Shown here: positions 33,907 to 47,148 of the stretch, one piece after another
How the letters are laid out: each line of letters opens with the position of its first letter
How positions within the stretch are numbered: position 1 is the first letter of the stretch
NCBI GenBank assembly: GCA_035771165.1
Contig: JAWNZC010000406.1
Span: 3,939,501-4,003,500 of the forward strand
Origin: Paragorgia papillata
Taxonomy: Eukaryota; Cnidaria; Anthozoa; Scleralcyonacea; Coralliidae
Direction: 5' to 3'
Length of the DNA: 64,000 nt
Position numbers and translations under genes: made by a program
Notes under the pieces: model-generated
What the model saw: the letters and a program-made list of their open reading frames with translations, nothing else
Told to the model about the DNA's origin: nothing
Database searches by the model: none

Positions 33907-35874
33907 ATATTTGTCGCTGCGGATCTATTTTTTGGTGGAAGAGGAGATTGTGGAAGGCAAATCCTAGTGAAAATATTGTATATCTGACGCCAGTTATTTA
34001 CTGTGTTTTTTATGCTGCTGTTATGGATCAGTCTGTCGGCCCAAACACACGCGGACAGCTTTTCTGATGTTTGAAACGTGCATTACACTCCATTCTGCGC
34101 ACGATCCGCCATCTTGTTTTTGTGAGCATCACAAACAAGACATTCGTAGATAATTACATGAAGTACTCAGCTCAGTGTAGACCATTCGGAGCAACATGGC
34201 AGAAAACCAAGCGATTCGGCGAGTATTCCCCTTCGGATTTCTTCTTTTTATTCTAAAAATATTTTGTTTCGAGTACAAGTAATGAAGAGGAAGCAAGAAA
34301 AGCTTACATTCTTGAATAATATTTCAGTATTTTTTTTGTAAATAGTTTTTAGTATTTAGTTTCGTACATGCGCAAATTTGTAAAGATTATCCGTATTTAG
34401 ATGATTTTATTGTCATACGATCATGCCTTTAAACATCGGGTAAACTAGAATCACAAGTTGTCAAATATAGGGTGAGAAAATGGTATAAGGCTTTCAGTTC
34501 AGGCATGTTTTCAATTCAAAACTATAGTTTAAACAGTGCTTCGGTTCTTTATACTGCGGTAAGGATTTCGTGCTAAACGTCCGTATTTCATTTTATATAT
34601 ATTTAATACTCTCGACAATCTCTACATTTAGCAACTTTATTTGAAGTGAGCTTGCACAGTTCTTTTTAACCAAGCGGATCAATCTTAGCCAATCAGGTGA
34701 CGCTTAATAAACAGCACTATCTTCGCAGAGGTCCAGCCACAAATAAGAAAACGTAAATCTTAATCCGCTTAATTTATTCACCAAAGTATGCTTGATCAGA
34801 TCATATTTATATTAATCTTAGTCACGCTGCGTGTCGACATGTTTATTCAATAGTTTGCGAGTTTTCAGATCTTAGGTATCTTTGCTAGACTACAGTCGCT
34901 ACCGCGCATGTGCGGCATTTGTTTGTTGGGAGACTCACAGAAAAGAATGCTGGGAATGAAGTTGATATATCTCGTATAATAAGGCTCTGAGGAAGAGCAC
35001 CGAATTTTGAGCCAACTTCATATTTAAATTAAATTAAAACACATAACGTTACTCTCTTGACTAAAAACAAACGATTTTGCTGCTTGCAAATATAGCGTGA
35101 TTGTCTCTTCACTGACCTCGCCTAAACCATCGTAACCTAGTAATTACGCAGGTCTCACCCGTAAAATAGGAGAAATTAACCACTCACCAATCTCGTACCC
35201 AGACCCACGCGTTCCCATACTCACACGAGGCTCTGTTAACAGCCATTTCAGGGCCCGTTCTGATTGACTAATCCAATGCGCATGCTTGACTGGAAATCGT
35301 TGCCCGATCTCGTCCGGGTTTACAAATATCACTTCAGCCGAAGTTAGAATATGCAGCAATGAACAAAATACTCTCAACTTGCATTGCGTGAATGTGTTAA
35401 TAATGTATCTTAAACTAAACCCCCTGAACGCTAAAATCTTCTTTTACTCTGTATTTAAATATATATTTTACTCTGCCATACGCTAGACGATTCTACTCCT
35501 CGCTGAGAGGTTGCTAGGGTTAAAGTTAAAATAACAAGATGTTATTTTTGAACGGAGTGTAAACTATAAAAGTGATACTATAGTGCAGTTCGTTAAAGAA
35601 AACCCAACGGAATTCGTTGATTTCGTTCACATGCCACGCTGCGTTCTGACGTAGATCATCAGTATAAACATAAAGCGGCCGGTTTGCCCGCCTTTCAAAC
35701 CTGCATTTATCTTCCGGAAAATTAGTCGTGCACTCAAAACTGAGTTTGGTAATATCAACAAAGAAATACTAAGTACGACTGTGATTCACCTTTAAGCTGT
35801 TTGTGCTTGATTTTGCGAATTCCTTTTTTTTTAGCCAGCTTTGCGTTTGGTCGAAGTGTCTGTAGGTTTTCTTA
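33907..35874. other. Intergenic, no gene recognised
   Basis: Short open frames at 34071-34256 and 35144-35377 show no recognisable domain. A tandem or inverted pair was not evident. Low confidence that it is gene-free. Confidence 0.35.
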
Positions 35875-35876
35875 AA

Positions 35877-35948
35877 ATGGTTGATCAGTAATGTACTTCA
35901 CACACTGACCACAGTGTGGTCAGTGTGTAAGTACATCACTGATCAACC
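35877..35948. repeat. Palindrome TGATCAGTAATGTACTT
   Basis: GGTTGATCAGTAATGTACTT is mirrored by AAGTACATCACTGATCAACC, meeting at ACTGACCACAGTGTGGTCAGT. It is a strong hairpin with arms of about 33 bp. Confidence 0.8.
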
Positions 35949-36248
35949 GCCGATTTTCGAAGTTATCGAAGTACGCTCAATCGCGTATATAGGCCTGACG
36001 GAAATTACCGCGCGATTTTTTAAATTTGTGACACCCCAAAAATAAAAATAGGCATGCGACACATGCATGTGTCTACCTCTGATGCATTTGTTTATAGTGT
36101 GGAGTACAGAAAATATATATGGTATCGTTGCAATAAAAAAGCATGTTGCATATGCAAGTATCGTGGATGGATGAGCCATTAGCGAGTTTACTGAATCAGA
36201 ATCCCGGGTTCGGATCCGTGCAGACAAATCTTTTAGCTGTTGATACAG

Positions 36249-36976
36249 GTCATTACCAGAAATTGATGACAAAATGGCCACCGCTTAAGGGCTAATTTAC
36301 ATATAGTTTTTATAAAATGGCATCCAAATGAAAATTCTGGTAATTGAGTATCTCGCCTACTGTTTGCCGACCTCGCTATTTAAGCAACAGCGATTTTCAA
36401 ATTAGTCACTTGCTTCCTTATTTGTTTTAATCAGGTGTACATACAATCTGCCAAATGACTATATCTCTCGAGTTATCGTTTGCCAATGTTTGAGCCTCCA
36501 TCAATCATGGTGAGTTCAAAACGCATATTGTCTTGTTGTCTACAAGTCGTGTAGTTGTTGAATTAGAGGTATACAACTTCAGCCAATTTGGTCAATATCT
36601 ATTACATGCAAGATAAAGGTCCTCTATCAACTCTCGAACATTTGACCAAAGACGATTTTGAAAGTATCAAACAAAATCCTGCCGCAATCCAGTGGTGTAT
36701 GACCAGCTTATTTGTTTACTATTTGAACACAATTTGGCAAATCGTATACATTATATTCCTGATGCAAATAAATAGGTGACTGAATGATTGGATAATGGTC
36801 GTTGTTTAGATGAGGAGGTCGGCAAATACTTGGCAAGCTACTCATTAAGCAGAATTCTCACTTTAACATATTCGCCTTATATATTTACTGTTGAAAATGG
36901 GACGCCATCCTCTAAGGAATACTATGTAAATTGGCTTTCAAGCGGTGGCCATTTTGTCATTAATTTCTGGTAATGG
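36249..36976. mobile_element. TIR element CATTACCAGAAATTGATGAC
   Basis: Ends CATTACCAGAAATTGATGAC continuing AAAATGGCCACCGCTT, and the inverted copy at 36937-36976. Subterminal GTTTGCCGACCTC and GAGGTCGGCAAA are also inverted. No transposase. A short open frame at 36588 is unassigned. Confidence 0.7.
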
Positions 36977-37264
36977 CTCTATAGTTACGGTAAACAAGAC
37001 GTCACACTAATAAAACAAGTAAACAGCGAAAGGTTTCAGACCGCGGGTTTCAGCAGGTAGTCACTGCTTCCTGTGCCTGGTGCACATAGCACCAACATGG
37101 CACCACATGCATGTACACAGGGAGATGATGAGACGGCTGACTCGTATTTGCTTTCTTTCATTGACCCCGACAAGTACTGTACATGATATCTTACTTGACT
37201 CAGACACAGTAACACCGAGTAATACTAGGCGGTGCTTGATGTTTATAAATTGCAATGGGTATAT

Positions 37265-37970
37265 TTAACAGTTATAACATAAGCCCGAGTTGTATACGAA
37301 CTAATAGCCAACGAGGCGCTTCGCCGAGTTGGCTATTAGTTCGTATACAACGAGAGCGAATGGTATAACTGTTTTGTTATATAGCCAAGCACTGTACAAG
37401 AGACAAAATTACAGCGAAATGTTTGAAACAACAAACTTCCAACATAGGCAACTTAATACTTCCGCCATGCGTAATGATGCATTCACATGGAGTTTCTCGC
37501 TGAGCTGTTCGGTAAACAGCTTCGAAATGTTGTATAAATGTTGCTCGAGAGGCAAAAAATGTGTTAAGCAGATCAACAAAAAAGATTAAAAGGTACCTTT
37601 ATGAAGTCAAAAGGTGGGTCAGTTGTTTATATTAGCGTTGCTGTCGTGAAAAAGGTTTTGATTTCATGCAAAAATGAAACTGAAACACCTTCGGCAGTGA
37701 AACTAAATTACTTAGTTGGTTGTTTTGGACATGCTAGATTGTGTATTTGTTAATGTATTTTTACACAATGTTGTTTTTTAATACATTGGTTTGAGGGTGT
37801 TGATGTTTTTCTGTATAAAAATCCGTCAATTTCAACTCTTTTCGGCAGTTTAAAAAAACATGCCGCCATCTTGTTTTTCCTCTACTAGCAGGATATGAGC
37901 TGATAGCCTGGTAGTAGGGAACCAATCAGATTACGCAAAAGCTCATATCCGATAGCATGCTATATAATAA
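37265..37970 (+). mobile_element. MITE-A copy 3 (internal deletion)
   Basis: Same ends as 5167-6083 but about 200 bp shorter; the stretch between TGTTTTGGACATGC and the upstream AGTTGG lost internal sequence. Confidence 0.8.
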
Positions 37971-38725
37971 TGTCATATAGTGACCGGTCTGCTAAATATG
38001 AATTAATGGTCGATCGTATATCTATCGAATTTACGTCTAGTAAATCTACAGATCCGGTACACCATTGCATGGCCGGTATATGAAGTCGACATGGAGTTGG
38101 ACATGTATTTCAGACAGTATATGCATGCACTATTTTGTGTGGCACTAACTGTGTGTACAATACAAGCATTGCAATTCTGAAGCTTCAGAAACTACTAGCT
38201 CAAGCAAGCAATACTTCCCTCCCCCGCCCACACACATTTCTAAGGAAAGGGGCTAAGAATCGCCGACGAACTGAACAATGCACGTTCTGCCCGCGCGGGC
38301 AAAGCGAACGTAATGGAAAACGGTCTTTAGATGGAACGGATTACATCGGTTTACATCTGAATGATGTGATCAAGCAAGCAAAGATGCTGAAGATATCACC
38401 AGTGCGTTTTCTCTTTGTATTTCTACTAAAATATACACTTGAAATAGTTGCAGACGCACATCATTCAACACCGCGGCGTCAGACGGAGTTCAGTGGGCTT
38501 GGTCAGTTCGTCTTGCACGATCGCATGTTCGTCCGACACCAGACCGACGCCAAAAACACTATAATTCACCCAACATTTCAAACTCCTTTTATAAAATAAC
38601 ATTTAGAAAAGGCACGCGGTGATTGACTGAAAGCCGTACGTGTTTCTATAATTGCATGTAAACATGGAAAAATGTCCACGCCTGCATCATACGTCATTCA
38701 TCTCTCATCTCATCTAGATCGTCCG
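37971..38725. other. Intergenic with an unassigned open frame
   Basis: An open frame of 154 codons (38135-38599, plus) has no recognised motif and biased composition. I do not call it a gene. Confidence 0.3.
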
Positions 38726-38950
38726 TCAGGACGCCCCACAGCTTTCACACGCTTCAGTTCTCCAATCATCTCGGTCTTCCATAATCGTCCGTAGCTTCTG
38801 AATTCTCTCCATCCCAGTATCTTCTAGCAAAGTATCCACGTAGGTGAGTCTTCTTCTTCCTCTAGTGGTTGTTCCTTCGGTTGGTTGCCAGAGTACCAGC
38901 TTGCTAGCAACTTCTTCACCATGTCGGATGCAATGTCCGGCGAGACGCAT
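38726..38950 (-). pseudogene. RTE/endonuclease-RT-type LINE, C-terminal remnant
   Basis: The minus-strand peptide begins RLAGHCIRHGEEVASKLVLW, then RGRRRLTYVDTLLEDTGM and MEDRDDWRTEA. This is the C-terminal pattern of endonuclease/reverse transcriptase retroelement ORFs (the GHC-R..-ASKL-LW...RG-R--TY-D motif). It is a 5-prime truncated fragment. Confidence 0.75.
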
Positions 38951-39059
38951 TCAGTACGCCATCATACGTCATTTTGAACAGTAAGGAGAATTTACGCTTT
39001 CAGGATGCTATGATTATTTTTACGTTATACCTATTTTCGATGAGTTATTTTATGAAAGA

Positions 39060-39222
39060 AATAGAAAACATTTTCCGTGTTTACATTACAGTTATAGAAA
39101 CACTTGTGAAAGTTTGGGAGAACTCGAAATTACGTGGAAACACTCGCCCCTCCCAAACTTCGACTCGTCTTTCTATAACTGTCGTATGACGTATGTAAAC
39201 ACGGGAAATGTTTTCTATTCCT
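39060..39222. mobile_element. MITE with ATAGAAAACATTTTCCGTGT ends
   Basis: ATAGAAAACATTTTCCGTGT and ACACGGGAAATGTTTTCTAT are inverted; TTATAGAAACACTTGTGAAA is mirrored further in. 163 bp. Confidence 0.75.
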
Positions 39223-40259
39223 TAAAGGTAAATCTAAACAAAATTCGATCCGCAGTCTTATATATAACCATGGATCTAATCATCAGAACTCCAACAGAGC
39301 ACAATCAACTTCAAGTAATGGAATATAGAACTGTCACATATATCGATTGTTTCATACATGTACACATGCCCAGCATAAGTTCCATATGTCGTCGTATTGG
39401 ATATCGGAAACGTAAACACAAATTTGGACCTAAAACAAAGTATTTAAATGATATATTCTTACCTTGTAATCGAAACTAAGGAACAATCTTCCAGTCTGTG
39501 CTATATATTGTAGCATGCAGTTGCCACTCCTGCTAAGCTTCTACTCCAATACTAAAAATGTTCCGCTTCCTCTATTTGATATCCTCAGTGACGTTGACAA
39601 TTTCCTGCTTTCTGTTTTGATGAACCAATAGAATTATGACACAAAACCCTCAACCAATCAATGCGTATATATGTAAGTGTAGGTGTGAATATTCTTTGTA
39701 TATATATAGACCACTTTTATAAATTCTGTTATGTTCATTCTTTCTTTTTTGTATTGCAGACACACAACGAATTACGATTATGTACGAAGGTCTTAATTGA
39801 AAGTGTGCAAATCCTGAAATAATTTTAATTTGTTGGGTATTTTTTAACAGCATGTATAGTTAATCCTTTCATACATGACTTTCCGAGACATCCCCCATTG
39901 CGCGGTAAAATCGTCTCGCGTTACACAGAGTAAAAAGATAAAGTTATCCCACACACAAGTCGACAGCAACGCGAGTGAAAGGGTTAATTAAACTCGAGTA
40001 TCCTAGTCATTACTGAATACCTGAAATCAATAGGAAATTAGCAACATGAGCCACTACACTTCATAATTTGCATGTGCAACAGTGGTCATTCCGTCAAAAC
40101 TCGTTTACGGCCCGATATCAACGGTATATACTATTATCCTCTCTATATACGGTTATTGAGCATTGTATGAATTATAGGACAAGGTCGTGAACTGATTGTT
40201 TAGACGTTATGAGTCTAAGAATATGACATTTGACATGTTTATATTCTATCTTGATATAC
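39223..40259. other. Intergenic, repeat fragments only
   Basis: An open frame runs from the MITE to 39479 without a known motif. At 39866-39990 a short element starts TTAACTATACATGCTG-like sequence reversed and shows AACCCTTTCA and TGAAAGGGTT ends, related to the AACCCTTT repeat at 58895-59080. Confidence 0.35.
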
Positions 40260-41263
40260 ATACGTAAGCTGTAAAATATGTTGTTCCTTTAACCATAGGA
40301 TTCTTCCGTACGTACTTCCTGCCCTGATGACAAATAGAATGGTTTCAATTAAGTTCCCTGTACGGCAATTGCCGATTAGACAGGCATGGAGTATAAAAAT
40401 ATTTTATTAACTAAAACTATAATGTTGTCTCTGTCTAAAATATTTATAAAAGGACGTTTTGGTCAAGTTACTGTGACCTTGACGAAGGTCGGGATAGGGA
40501 TAGTATAAAATATAGCCAGTTACTGCGTGTTGTTGTGATCACGTCTTGATAATGACATAACTTTGGTCGTGACGTGTACTTGACTCTGTTTGCTTTAACG
40601 TTTCCATTAAAAGCAATCATGCCAGTTCATTCGGCCCAGTGGCGTAGTAAATAGAGTTCGTATCGAACTACAGCATATGTTACTAATTTTGGGTATTCAG
40701 TTCACGTATTTTTTTTTTCAATTTTGAGCATATTTTCGAGTATTTTGATCGAGTTTTATGAGGTATTTGGTATACCACAACCCCCTGGCCGACTCCAATT
40801 ATAGTGCAAGCTCTTGATTGTTTATGAGTCTGTGACCCCGTTTACACTAGAGCAAAAGTATCCGGATTCACATTGTTTTTCATCCTCATGGGAATAAAAA
40901 ACAATGTGAATCCGGATGCTTTTGCTCTACAGTGTGTATAAAAAAAAACTGAACCCTTAGAAAACAACCTATTGTAGTAGTTTGAAAGCCCTAAAAGCGC
41001 TGCGTTATAAAAAGCTTTTAAATACTTTCACCATGCATACACTTCAAGTTATCTTAATTTCCCAGGTGTATAAGACCGTGTGTTTTACGCATCTGTGGGT
41101 TCAGCGAAGTGCTTAGGGCTTTCAAACTACTACAATAGGTTGTTTTCTAAGGGTTCAGTTTTTTTTTATACACACTGTAGTGTAAACGGGGTTTGAGAAT
41201 AATAAGACACTAAAGGGAACTTACTATAAGGAACAACATATTTTACTGCTTACGTATAACATA
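40260..41263. mobile_element. Nested TIR elements, outer ACGTAAGCTGTAAAATATG
   Basis: Outer ends ACGTAAGCTGTAAAATATGT and its complement near 41235-41262 enclose a second inverted pair, CCCCGTTTACACTA (about 40838) and TAGTGTAAACGGGG (about 41195). The inner element also has inverted AGGGCTTTCAAACTACTACA copies. No coding sequence. Confidence 0.65.
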
Positions 41264-42299
41264 TAGTCTTCCGGTAGCGAGAGCATAAAATAAAGACTTT
41301 TGTATGAATATAAAATGCGTGTTTAGTTGTTGCACATCGCGCCTTGACAGTGATACTGTTCATTATGGAATGCTGCATGACTGTTTTAAATGTTTAGCCA
41401 ATAAAATCATGGCGTTGCTAGCGCCAAATGTCACGCGTTTCTTGGTCAATAATTCTTTGCTCGGCTTGAACCACGAAGATGTGTGATCATCCATGATGGA
41501 GCTGAATTTATTGAAGTTAACGTTGAGTATTCGTGCTATTCATCAACTTGAAGAACGCCAATTTAAGTGCTACTAACGCTCCACATCTTTACTTGATTGT
41601 CACAGACTCACGGTCCGGAGTGTGCCTTGCATGGAAACTTCGAATTTTTGAGATAGCAACGCTGTGGATTCATTGGCTAAACAATTAACGGAAACCGATG
41701 TCCAAAAACACTCTACCTAAGTCTGCAATAAATTAATTAAAATTAGGATCAAAGGGAACATTACTCGAATGTCCATTATTTGGCTGAAGAGTGATAAATT
41801 GTGTCAGTCTGACACTCACTAACAATTTTGGATTATTTTTGAATTTTTTATCCCCGTCTCCAGTTATTAAAATTTTTCGTTCCCTACTAAATGAGGGGAA
41901 ACAATATACCCCTTTAACTCATTCCTGTCTGAGGGCTTCCCCTGAGTTGAATAAAATCGTCTGGCGTTAGCCAGAATAAAATACTAAATACCAATTCGGA
42001 AAGGGAAGAGTTAGAAAGATAGTTTTTAATTAAAATATCCTTCGCCTATGGGTTGTGAAAACTTTCAGTAACCAACCCATTAAATTGCGATGTTTGCCAA
42101 AGGCAAAACAACCGAAAGATTGATTAATTCTTTGAAAGTTCGCATGGTGATAAATAGTAAGTAATACAAGTAAGAAATTGCGGTAACCCCACGTTTATTT
42201 TTTAATTATTTTATTTTTTTAGCATTAAAGGTGATTGACAGTCCGTACTGCGCATGAACGAAACTAATGTTTATTTGATTTGCCACTGCAGCCTGAATT
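41264..42299. other. Intergenic, no gene recognised
   Basis: Contains an AACCCTTT-family remnant at about 41925-42010 (AAATCGTCTGGCGTTAGCCA). Nothing else is assignable. Confidence 0.35.
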
Positions 42300-42845
42300 A
42301 TACAAAGACGATCACAACAACAATAACAACAACAAAATAAATGATAGAAACGTAGCAGGGTGGCCGCGATAGCTTACGCCGATTATAGCGGTCGCAGGAT
42401 ATAGTTAAGATATTAAAAGATAAAATAAATAATAATAATATGGTCAACTGCAGCAGCAGAGAGTACTAGCCAAACTCCGGGCTGAGCCACACTTTTGGCA
42501 AACCGTTCTCCATGTCCTTGGGTCATCCGGGTCATACAGTCTCTCCACTGCAGTCATATAGTAGAGCAGTAGGTTACGTTTGAACTCTGTCAACACGACG
42601 TCATTTAATCTTAATTGAACCGGTAAGACGTTCCAGGTCCTGCATGCTCGTATGAAAAAGGAGCGATGATATGTTAGTGTTTTACATTTTCGTAGGCGGA
42701 AATGTAGGAGGTTTGCTGTCGAGGAGGTTCTTGTGAATCGATTGGGTATGTGAGAAACAGGTATAGAGTTTCAGGTTTGCAAGTCCGTTAATAGCTTTGA
42801 AAAAGAAGATCATGTCCAGGTATTCATGCCAGTAAGTGATTGGAA
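42300..42845 (-). pseudogene. CR1/Jockey-like LINE ORF2 C terminus and 3-prime tail
   Basis: The minus strand encodes HIPNRFTRTSSTANLLHFRL, FFIRACRTWNVLPVQLRL, LTEFKRNLLLYYM and DPDDPRTWRTVCQKC, ending TLCCCS and a stop at 42444-42446. The FxxRxxRxWNxLP pattern is typical of non-LTR reverse transcriptase ends. One frameshift lies near 42759. The tail down to 42300 matches the fragment at 5040-5160. Confidence 0.8.
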
Positions 42846-43690
42846 GTAGGTTTAGAGTAGACGTTGTTTATAACTTTTGTTTTTTATCTATTTACAAAAT
42901 ATATCCTGATACTTTATTCAGGATTGTAAGCCTTTCTTGCTTCCTATTCATTACTTGTACTTGAAACGAAACATTTTTAGAAGAAATCCGAAGAGATATC
43001 CTCGCCGAATCGCTTGGTTTTCCGCGATGTTGCTCCTAAAGGTTTACACTGAGCGGAGTACTTCATGTAATTATCTACGAATGTCTTGTTTGGCCAAAAT
43101 AAAGATGGTGGGTCATGCGCACTATGGACTGTTGTTCACCTTTAAATAGTAAACGTGTTGTAGATTGTCTTAAATACTTCATTAAAAAAAACGGAACATG
43201 CAAAGTACCTATAAAATATGTACTGTACTAGAACTGCGAGAATGTTCCTAGATAGCATTAATTTATTTCAGGAAAATATGTAGTTATTAATTACTGAGAT
43301 TTTTGAGATTTGAGCTCGGTGGAAACATTTATAGTACTGAGTGATTTACTCTCTTGTAAATTTGATATATTTTGTGTGCCTGCATGACAACACAATTGTA
43401 ATGTTTCATATCAGAAAAAATATTTAATATTATGTAAATTAACTATATAGCTAGAAATAATTATACTAAACCGGATAGGTCACATTCAGTAGCAGCACGA
43501 AATTTCACACGTATGCCATGCAACCCAAACCCCAATGACCATAGATTCCCCAAGTGTACCTCTTATACCCTGTTTAAATCCAGTCTGCTCAACAAAACTG
43601 ACACTGACACAAGAATGATGTCATGATCGCAACAACACGCAGTACTACTCATATAAGTCTATATTTTATACTATCCCTACCGGGATATAT
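42846..43690. other. Intergenic, no gene recognised
   Basis: AT-rich; no exon, RNA or TIR pair identified. Confidence 0.35.
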
Positions 43691-43694
43691 ATAT

Positions 43695-43979
43695 ATATAT
43701 TTCTAAAATTCATTAATAATTCATGAGGAAAACACAAAGAAAAATCATGAGCGTATCGGATCTATATATGTGATATAGACTCGCTCTAAGTTTCTCGCTG
43801 GTTTTTAACGGCTGAGATAAGCTTAATTTTCAAAATTACTACGCCAATGAACGTATGAAGTGATTCTTTTTAGAAGCCATTTATAAACCTTGCAGTACGG
43901 GCTTTATCGGCTCTAAAACACTCGGCTATCGCCTCGTGTTTTATATCCGATAAAGCCCTCCTGCGCGGTTTATAAATAT

Positions 43980-44020
<41 letters not shown>
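43695..44020. mobile_element. MITE-C-related element between (TA)n runs
   Basis: TTCATTAATAATTCATGAGG at the left, and an internal hairpin CGGGCTTTATCGGCTCTAAAACACTCGGC against TTTTATATCCGATAAAGCCC. It is bordered by ATATATAT runs on both sides. Confidence 0.5.
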
Positions 44021-44021
<1 letters not shown>

Positions 44022-44117
44022 CATAAGGGGAACTTTTACTTCAAACCAACTTTAATTAAACTATCTACGCAATGCAGGAAATACATACAAAAGGAACAAC
44101 ATTACCTTCGTATACTT

Positions 44118-45006
44118 AAGTCAACCACCGCATATAATAGAGAAAGCACCGCATATAATAATGAAAGCACCGCATATAATAGAGAAAGCACTGCATATAA
44201 TAGAGAAAGCACCGCATATAATAGAGAAAGCACCGCATATAATAGAGAAAGCACCGCATATAATAATGAAAGCACCGCATATAATAGAGAAAGCACTGCA
44301 TATAATAGAGAAACCACCGCATATAATAGAGAAACCACTGCATATAATAATGAAAGCACCGCATATAATAGAGAAAGCACCGCATATAATAATGAAAGCA
44401 CCGCATATAATAATGAAAGCACCGCATATAATAGAGAAAGCACCGCATATAATAATGAAAGCACCGCATATAATAATGAAACCACCGCATATAATAGAGA
44501 AAGCACCGCATATAATAGAGAAAGCACCGCATATAATAGAGAAAGCACCGCATATAATAATGAAAGCACCGCATATAATAGAGAAAGCACTGCATATAAT
44601 AGAGAAACCACCGCATATAATAGAGAAAGCACCGCATATAATAATGAAAGCACCGCATATAATAGAGAAAGCACCGCATATAATAATGAAAGCACCGCAT
44701 ATAATAATGAAAGCACCGCATATAATAGAGAAAGCACCGCATATAATAATGAAAGCACTGCATATAATAATGAAACCACCGCATATAATAGAGAAAGCAC
44801 CGCATATAATAGAGAAAGCACCGCATATAATGATGAAAGCACCGCATATAATAGAGAAAGCACCGCATATAATAGAGAAATCACCGCATATAATAATGAA
44901 AGCACCGCATATAATAGAGAAAGCACCGCATATAATAATGAAAGCACCGCATATAATAATGAAAGCACCGCATATAATAATGAAAGCACCGCATATAATA
45001 GAGAAT
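44118..45006 (+). repeat. 21-bp minisatellite with 14-unit higher-order repeat
   Basis: About 42 units of ACCGCATATAATAGAGAAAG plus C, in two main variants (AATAGAGAAA and AATAATGAAA). The variant order repeats every 14 units: the run near 44262 recurs at 44556, exactly 294 bp later, including the rarer ACTGC and AAACC changes. The unit is a multiple of three, so long open frames exist on both strands; I regard these as artefacts. Confidence 0.9.
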
Positions 45007-45316
45007 TAATAAAGAAACTACTGCATATATAGTGATGATTAACCACTTAACGGAAAAGGATGTCCCGTTGTTTTTAGTTAATTAATTACAGTTTTTTTTA
45101 CAACTGACTTCAAATTATGTCTTATATAATTACAGGAGGGGATGAAATATTCTAATAACATTTGAATGGGGTACAAATATTTTCCTAAAGTTTCCAGTAG
45201 GGATGCTAAACTTTATAAAATAAATCAAGATGTATCATCCGCCCTAACAACGCAAGGCGTTTAATTTACGAATATTTTGTGCACTATACAAAAAAATTAT
45301 TCTCTAAAAGAGATAT
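45007..45316. other. 3-prime flank of the minus-strand gene
   Basis: No feature recognised; likely 3-prime UTR in part. Confidence 0.35.
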
Positions 45317-47076
45317 TTATCCGTGAAAGTAATAACTGTGACACCCCACTTCGGGAATTACATGACGTCGTTCATTGGTCGTGATTCGTGTATCGGGCTT
45401 TCGACGAATGTCTGGAGCGTTTTCGGGATATTCAATGTGGAATTGTCGACTTGCAGCTGATTTGCTATAATTGTCTTGAAGCCTAAACAAATGATCTCTG
45501 AGAATTCTTCCATTTCCAGCAGTGCATGGCCGCAAGAGTGTTCCATATGAAGTTGGACTTGTTTGGTCTGTTTGAAAACTCGCCATGTTTTGTGGCAATC
45601 GCGCAAGTGATCCAGCGGTATAAACGGGAGCAGTTGCTGGTCTCAAAAAGTTGCTCACAAAAGATCTCCTACTCACTGTGAAAGGCGTATCTGGGCGCTG
45701 CGTAATCTGTCGAGGATCAGCATTTTCTTTTAAGTCGTTGACGTTACCTGATGACGTTTTATAACCATCAGAAATAGTGACTTTGTCATTGAATTTGACA
45801 GTTTTATGTACTGCTGTGTTATCTCTTCCTAGGTTATTTTTTTTGGTTGATTTCTTGCGCAAAATTGAAGGAGAAGAAGGAAGCGTTGAATAGTCAGCGT
45901 TGTATGTCGTCATATACGGCTGTTCTTTCTCAGGATTGAGCATGGTTCCCTCATTGGTGTGTATCTTGCCTTGGTTAAGTTCTTTCACGTTCCGCTCCGA
46001 GCAGAATTGATTTTCGTATCGTGGTGTCTACGAATGTAGGAATACATTAGAATAATTCGTATGCTATTATATGAAAACTTTGTATGTTAAATATTGTATA
46101 GTTCTTTATACTGTAATATTTAGAAGAATGTATATACTTTCTTTTCTAGATCTGGTTATCTTTCGCATGCTGTGATGAAAATAGAAAAGTTTCTAGATAG
46201 CTTGTTAATAGGTGAATTTCAGGGTATTGCGCGCGCGTCATTTTGCAAAGGAATTTGCGGGCTCCTGGCGGGCTCCCCACAAAGTAAGCAATGGCAAGCA
46301 GGCTTGCTATCGAGCCAACAACAACAGAATAACAGTGTTAAACATCCAGAAACTGTATCTATACTTTGTTTATTTTAAACAGTATGTTTACTTTGAGTGG
46401 AGCTTGCCAGTTTTTTTCCCCAAAATGATGCGCGCGCAACACCCTGAAACTCGCCTATAAGCAAATTAAATACATCCTACTCTAAAAACAAATATTAGAT
46501 TTTTTCTTTAATAGTATTTTTTTCTATTTTTGACACGTATATTCTTTGACACCTATATTATCTGCATGTCCCCGTCATTTCCTTTGTGCCGTCATTTTAC
46601 TAATATTCTCTTATTTCTTTATACGTATTTTTTATACCGACAATCTGTGTAAACCACTATTGAAATATGCTTTCATCAACCATATAATTATTCAATTCAA
46701 TTATTATCTACATGTTTGGTGTTTGGAAGAAACACACCAACATGCTTCCTTCAAATTAATTAGGTTTGAACGTAGAATAAATATAAGAGTCCAGCTCAAA
46801 ACTTTTAAATACAGAGCCATAAAATAATAGCAAGCAACGGCATATAACCTCGTCATGTGTGACGTCACAACATGTTTAATTTGCATATCAAAAACTTTAA
46901 ATATCTCCAAAACGCGAAGCAAGGAAAGAAAAAACAGCAAAACATGTTACTTCATACTACGAGTTATTATACTTACAGTAATTAAAGGCCTATCTACACG
47001 ATACGATTTTTGCTTGCAATTGTCGTATACGACGGCTCACGTCATGCCCACGACTTGCGACGGCTCATATTCTCTC

Positions 47077-47148
<72 letters not shown>

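Noticed and set aside
38135..38599. 154-codon plus-strand open frame
   Set aside because: No recognisable motif, no splice or neighbour support, in a repeat-rich area.
44118..45006. CRISPR-like regular repeats
   Set aside because: No unique spacers; tandem units are contiguous, and the DNA is eukaryotic.
44102..45046. Long open frames on both strands (LLYAVLS and HIIEKAP repeats)
   Set aside because: The 21-bp unit is divisible by three and lacks stops in several frames; there is no start context, splice signal or non-repeat coding sequence.
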